Shown here piece after piece: positions 62,102 to 64,000 of a DNA stretch of 64,000 bases; position 1 is the stretch's first letter, and each line of letters begins with the position of its first letter. The translations under genes were made by a program, and so were the position numbers. The notes below the pieces were generated by a model. That model worked only from the letters and a program-made list of their open reading frames with translations, was not told the origin of the DNA and made no database searches. Origin of the DNA: Pseudomonas sp. dw_358 (GTDB lineage Bacteria > Pseudomonadota > Gammaproteobacteria > Pseudomonadales > Pseudomonadaceae). Location: contig NZ_JAAVUX010000008.1 of NCBI RefSeq assembly GCF_018449655.1, positions 124,001 to 188,000 on the forward strand, given 5' to 3'.

Positions 62102-62445
62102 TTTCGCGACCGGGCGATCTCCACGGCCTCTTTCAGGACTTCGGCTACCATCGTCGTCTTGCCCAGCATCCGTTGTAATTCGCGGATCTGCTTGAGCGCA
62201 TCGTTCAGTTCCGACGCCGGTACCACGGCCTCGCCGGCACTGACGGCCGAAAGGCTTCCGTCCTGGTACAGCTTGCACCACAGGAACAGCTGGCTGGCGT
62301 TGATGCCGTTGCGTCGGGCCGCCACGGAAACGCTTTGTCCCGGTTCAAGGCTCTCGCGAACCATGGCCAGCTTCTGGTCGGTGCTCCAGCGGCGTCGGCG
62401 TTCCTGGCCCAGCAGCTCGCCACCCTTATCGTTGCTGTTAGTCAT
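62059..62445 (-). CDS. IS3-family (IS2-like) OrfA
   Basis: A 128-residue OrfA with the helix-turn-helix [45 protein letters not shown] and a leucine-zipper part ([26 protein letters not shown]). ATG 62445 preferred. Intact but useless for transposition without OrfB. Confidence 0.9.
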   Translation of the reverse strand: MTNSNDKGGELLGQERRRRWSTDQKLAMVRESLEPGQSVSVAARRNGINASQLFLWCKLYQDGSLSAVSAGEAVVPASELNDALKQIRELQRMLGKTTMVAEVLKEAVEIARSRKWIAHSPLLRGDDQ

Positions 62446-62653
62446 AAACATACCCGTTTGCCTATCCCTTATCTTAGGGGGAACGGTGTTCTGTCTTTTA
62501 TGAGGCTCGTTCACTGTCTAACAGCCCCAGTCTGGTCATAAGTCGTATATACGAAGAAACTCCGCGATGAATCACCTACTAACTCTTGTAGTTTCTTGCA
62601 TCTAGCCACTGCCTTAGCATTCCTGCTCCCGCCCGTAGCCAGAAGGCAATACC

Positions 62654-64000
62654 ATGCAATCCGCCGAGCGTTCGACTTGCCACACCGCGAAAATCGTATG
62701 GTCTGCCGAATCTTGCAGCCCTGCCTCGACCGGTAGAACGTGGCTTGCAATAGCAGATGGCCAACACTGCGATACCCCCGACGGCTGTATTCCGATCGAT
62801 GCCGACCGGATCGCAGGCAGCGCCCTCGCGGCGGGCGACACTGTGCTGGTGCCTGTATCCGAAACCGAAACCTCTGGCCCATGGCAGCTGGCGCAAAGCC
62901 AGTTTGAGTCGATTCATCGCATCATCGCCGCGCTGCTGGCGACGGGCACGCCTCTGAAGCTTTTGCTTTTCAGCGGTATCGCCAACGCTGACGCAGCTGC
63001 TGCGCACGGCTTGTTGCAATCCCTGCGCTACGAAACCGAACAACTGGCTCACACCTGGCTGGAAAGCGATGCGAGCCTGGCACAGTCACTCACCATCTGC
63101 GGGCTAATGCAGCAGGAAGGGCTTCGGCGCCTGCGAGTCGAGGGTGGCAAGCGCCTAGTGGCTCATCTGCACCAACAAGTAACGCCGCTCGCGAACGAAC
63201 CCACAAGCCAGGACGGGCCGGCGCTGATCATCGGCGGCTTGGGTGGCATCGGCCAGCACCTGCTGGAACATATCGTCGGCCAGCAACCGGTTTTCGTCAT
63301 GGGCCGCTCGCCCTTGAGCGATGAACGACGCTCGCGCTTGAAAGCGCTGGGTTGCTCAGGCTACTTCCAAGGCGATGCGACGGACACCGAGAGCCTGCGA
63401 CAGACGCTTTCGACGCTCCATGAACGCTACGGTCGGGTGGACACCGTCTTTCACCTCGCCGGTCATCTGGAAGATGGCCTTTTCCAATCGCAGACGACTT
63501 CCTCTTTGGAAAAGGTCATGAAGACCAAGATCGCGCCGGCCCTTGCCCTTGCGCATCTGCAGAACGAGATGGCAATACGCCGCGTGGTCCTGTTCGGCTC
63601 GCTATCAGCAACCGTCGGTCTGGCCGGACAGACGGCCTACGCATCAGCCAACGCCTACCTGCATGCTCTGGCTGAGCGGCAATGCCTGCAAGGCCATACG
63701 GGCTGGTCAACCATCGGCTGGGGTATCTGGGATGTGAGCGGTATGGCGATGGGCCAGGACCGCGGACTGCTGTTGCCTATGGCCCCTGACAAAGCCCTGG
63801 CGGCGCTGGATGAGCTGCTTGCCGCCCGCTGCGCCGACGCCTTGATTTACGCTGGCAGGCTGCTGACTGAGGCACCCTCCGGTCGACAAGCGGCGAAAGC
63901 CAGTCGCGCGCCAACGCTGGATACTAAGCTGCTGGTGCGCCAAGCCATTGCCAAGTTTACTGGCCTGGAAAATCTCGCAGAGGCTGAAAACGTGCTGGAT
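62654..64000 (+). CDS. Polyketide synthase fragment: ketoreductase then start of carrier domain, partial
   Basis: From ATG 62654 (AAGG upstream; in-frame TAG at 62636) the frame is open to the window end. Codons 1-185 resemble the structural half of a PKS ketoreductase. The catalytic half follows: NADPH site LIIGGLGGIG, HLAGHLEDG (LxD, B-type), Ser in LFGSLSATVG and Tyr/Asn in QTAYASANAYLHALAE. RQAIAKFTGLENLAEAENVLD at the end looks like the first helix of an acyl carrier protein. No ketosynthase or acyltransferase precedes, and an IS3 end lies 130 bases upstream, so the 5' part is probably lost. Confidence 0.85.
   Translation, partial: MQSAERSTCHTAKIVWSAESCSPASTGRTWLAIADGQHCDTPDGCIPIDADRIAGSALAAGDTVLVPVSETETSGPWQLAQSQFESIHRIIAALLATGTPLKLLLFSGIANADAAAAHGLLQSLRYETEQLAHTWLESDASLAQSLTICGLMQQEGLRRLRVEGGKRLVAHLHQQVTPLANEPTSQDGPALIIGGLGGIGQHLLEHIVGQQPVFVMGRSPLSDERRSRLKALGCSGYFQGDATDTESLRQTLSTLHERYGRVDTVFHLAGHLEDGLFQSQTTSSLEKVMKTKIAPALALAHLQNEMAIRRVVLFGSLSATVGLAGQTAYASANAYLHALAERQCLQGHTGWSTIGWGIWDVSGMAMGQDRGLLLPMAPDKALAALDELLAARCADALIYAGRLLTEAPSGRQAAKASRAPTLDTKLLVRQAIAKFTGLENLAEAENVLD

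Larger units (their letters stand above)
61917..62520 (-). mobile_element. IS3-family (IS2-like) element, truncated
   Basis: The leftward element retains its left end near 62520, with a TGTTAGACAGTG-like tip, the whole of orfA and the first ~60 codons of orfB. The rest of orfB is missing beyond the IS256 right end at 61916, and no continuation is seen on the other side of IS256. Confidence 0.8.

Overview
The window looks like a chromosomal segment of a free-living Pseudomonas, probably of the fluorescens/putida kind. Codons are strongly GC-rich at the third position. The N-acetylglucosamine cluster has the order regulator-nagA-nagB-nagF-nagE, which is the Pseudomonas arrangement. There is also a periplasmic KatB catalase with an AnkB-like partner, a membrane PQQ glucose dehydrogenase, a DUF1652 protein and a REP-like inverted pair. 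No rRNA, tRNA or CRISPR array was recognised.

Layout. 1-3812: the 5' part of a class III aminotransferase, an alpha/beta hydrolase, a PhyH-type dioxygenase and a Bug-type binding protein. 3956-13843: a signalling island. Leftward it encodes a bacteriophytochrome, an Rcp1-like response regulator and a cytoplasmic hybrid kinase. Rightward it encodes a double-domain KaiC-like ATPase, a response regulator, an RsbQ-like hydrolase and a PAS histidine kinase. 14188-18198: a DUF1652 protein, a LysR/MFS divergent pair, an SDR, and SDR and GST remnants. 18598-21055: gcd and its terminator. 21222-25033: a curli operon, csgE-csgF-curlin-csgG-curlin-csgH-like. 25529-30859: a lipase-like hydrolase followed by a 1189-residue unrecognised membrane protein. 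31044-36618: stress and housekeeping genes (DJ-1/PfpI, DUF892, hydrolase, beta-propeller, aldehyde dehydrogenase, XRE regulator). 36869-41985: a secreted GH5 glycosidase and a sugar cluster (PfkB kinase, FucP-type permease, DUF4432 epimerase). 42257-44768: a truncated MFS gene, a nitrilase and an SDR. 44975-52183: GlcNAc uptake and catabolism. 52268-54565: FCD regulator, DUF1989 protein and LysE exporter. 54867-60107: katB-ankB, a FAD oxidoreductase and an AhpD-like protein divergent from a LysR regulator. 60165-64000: a decayed zone with a broken gene, an intact IS256-family element abutting a cut IS3-family element, and a polyketide synthase ORF that opens inside its ketoreductase region and runs off the window.

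How the genes work together. The nag genes form one pathway: NagE and NagF import and phosphorylate GlcNAc, NagA deacetylates it, and the SIS-domain protein deaminates and isomerises it under a GntR/UTRA regulator. The csg genes contain the secretion, chaperone and subunit parts of curli but no csgD. The signalling island combines a red/far-red photoreceptor, a KaiC-like ATPase without KaiA or KaiB, and an RsbQ-type ligand-processing hydrolase with a PAS kinase. It is the best candidate for an undescribed sensory system here. The lipase plus giant membrane protein pair is the second candidate.
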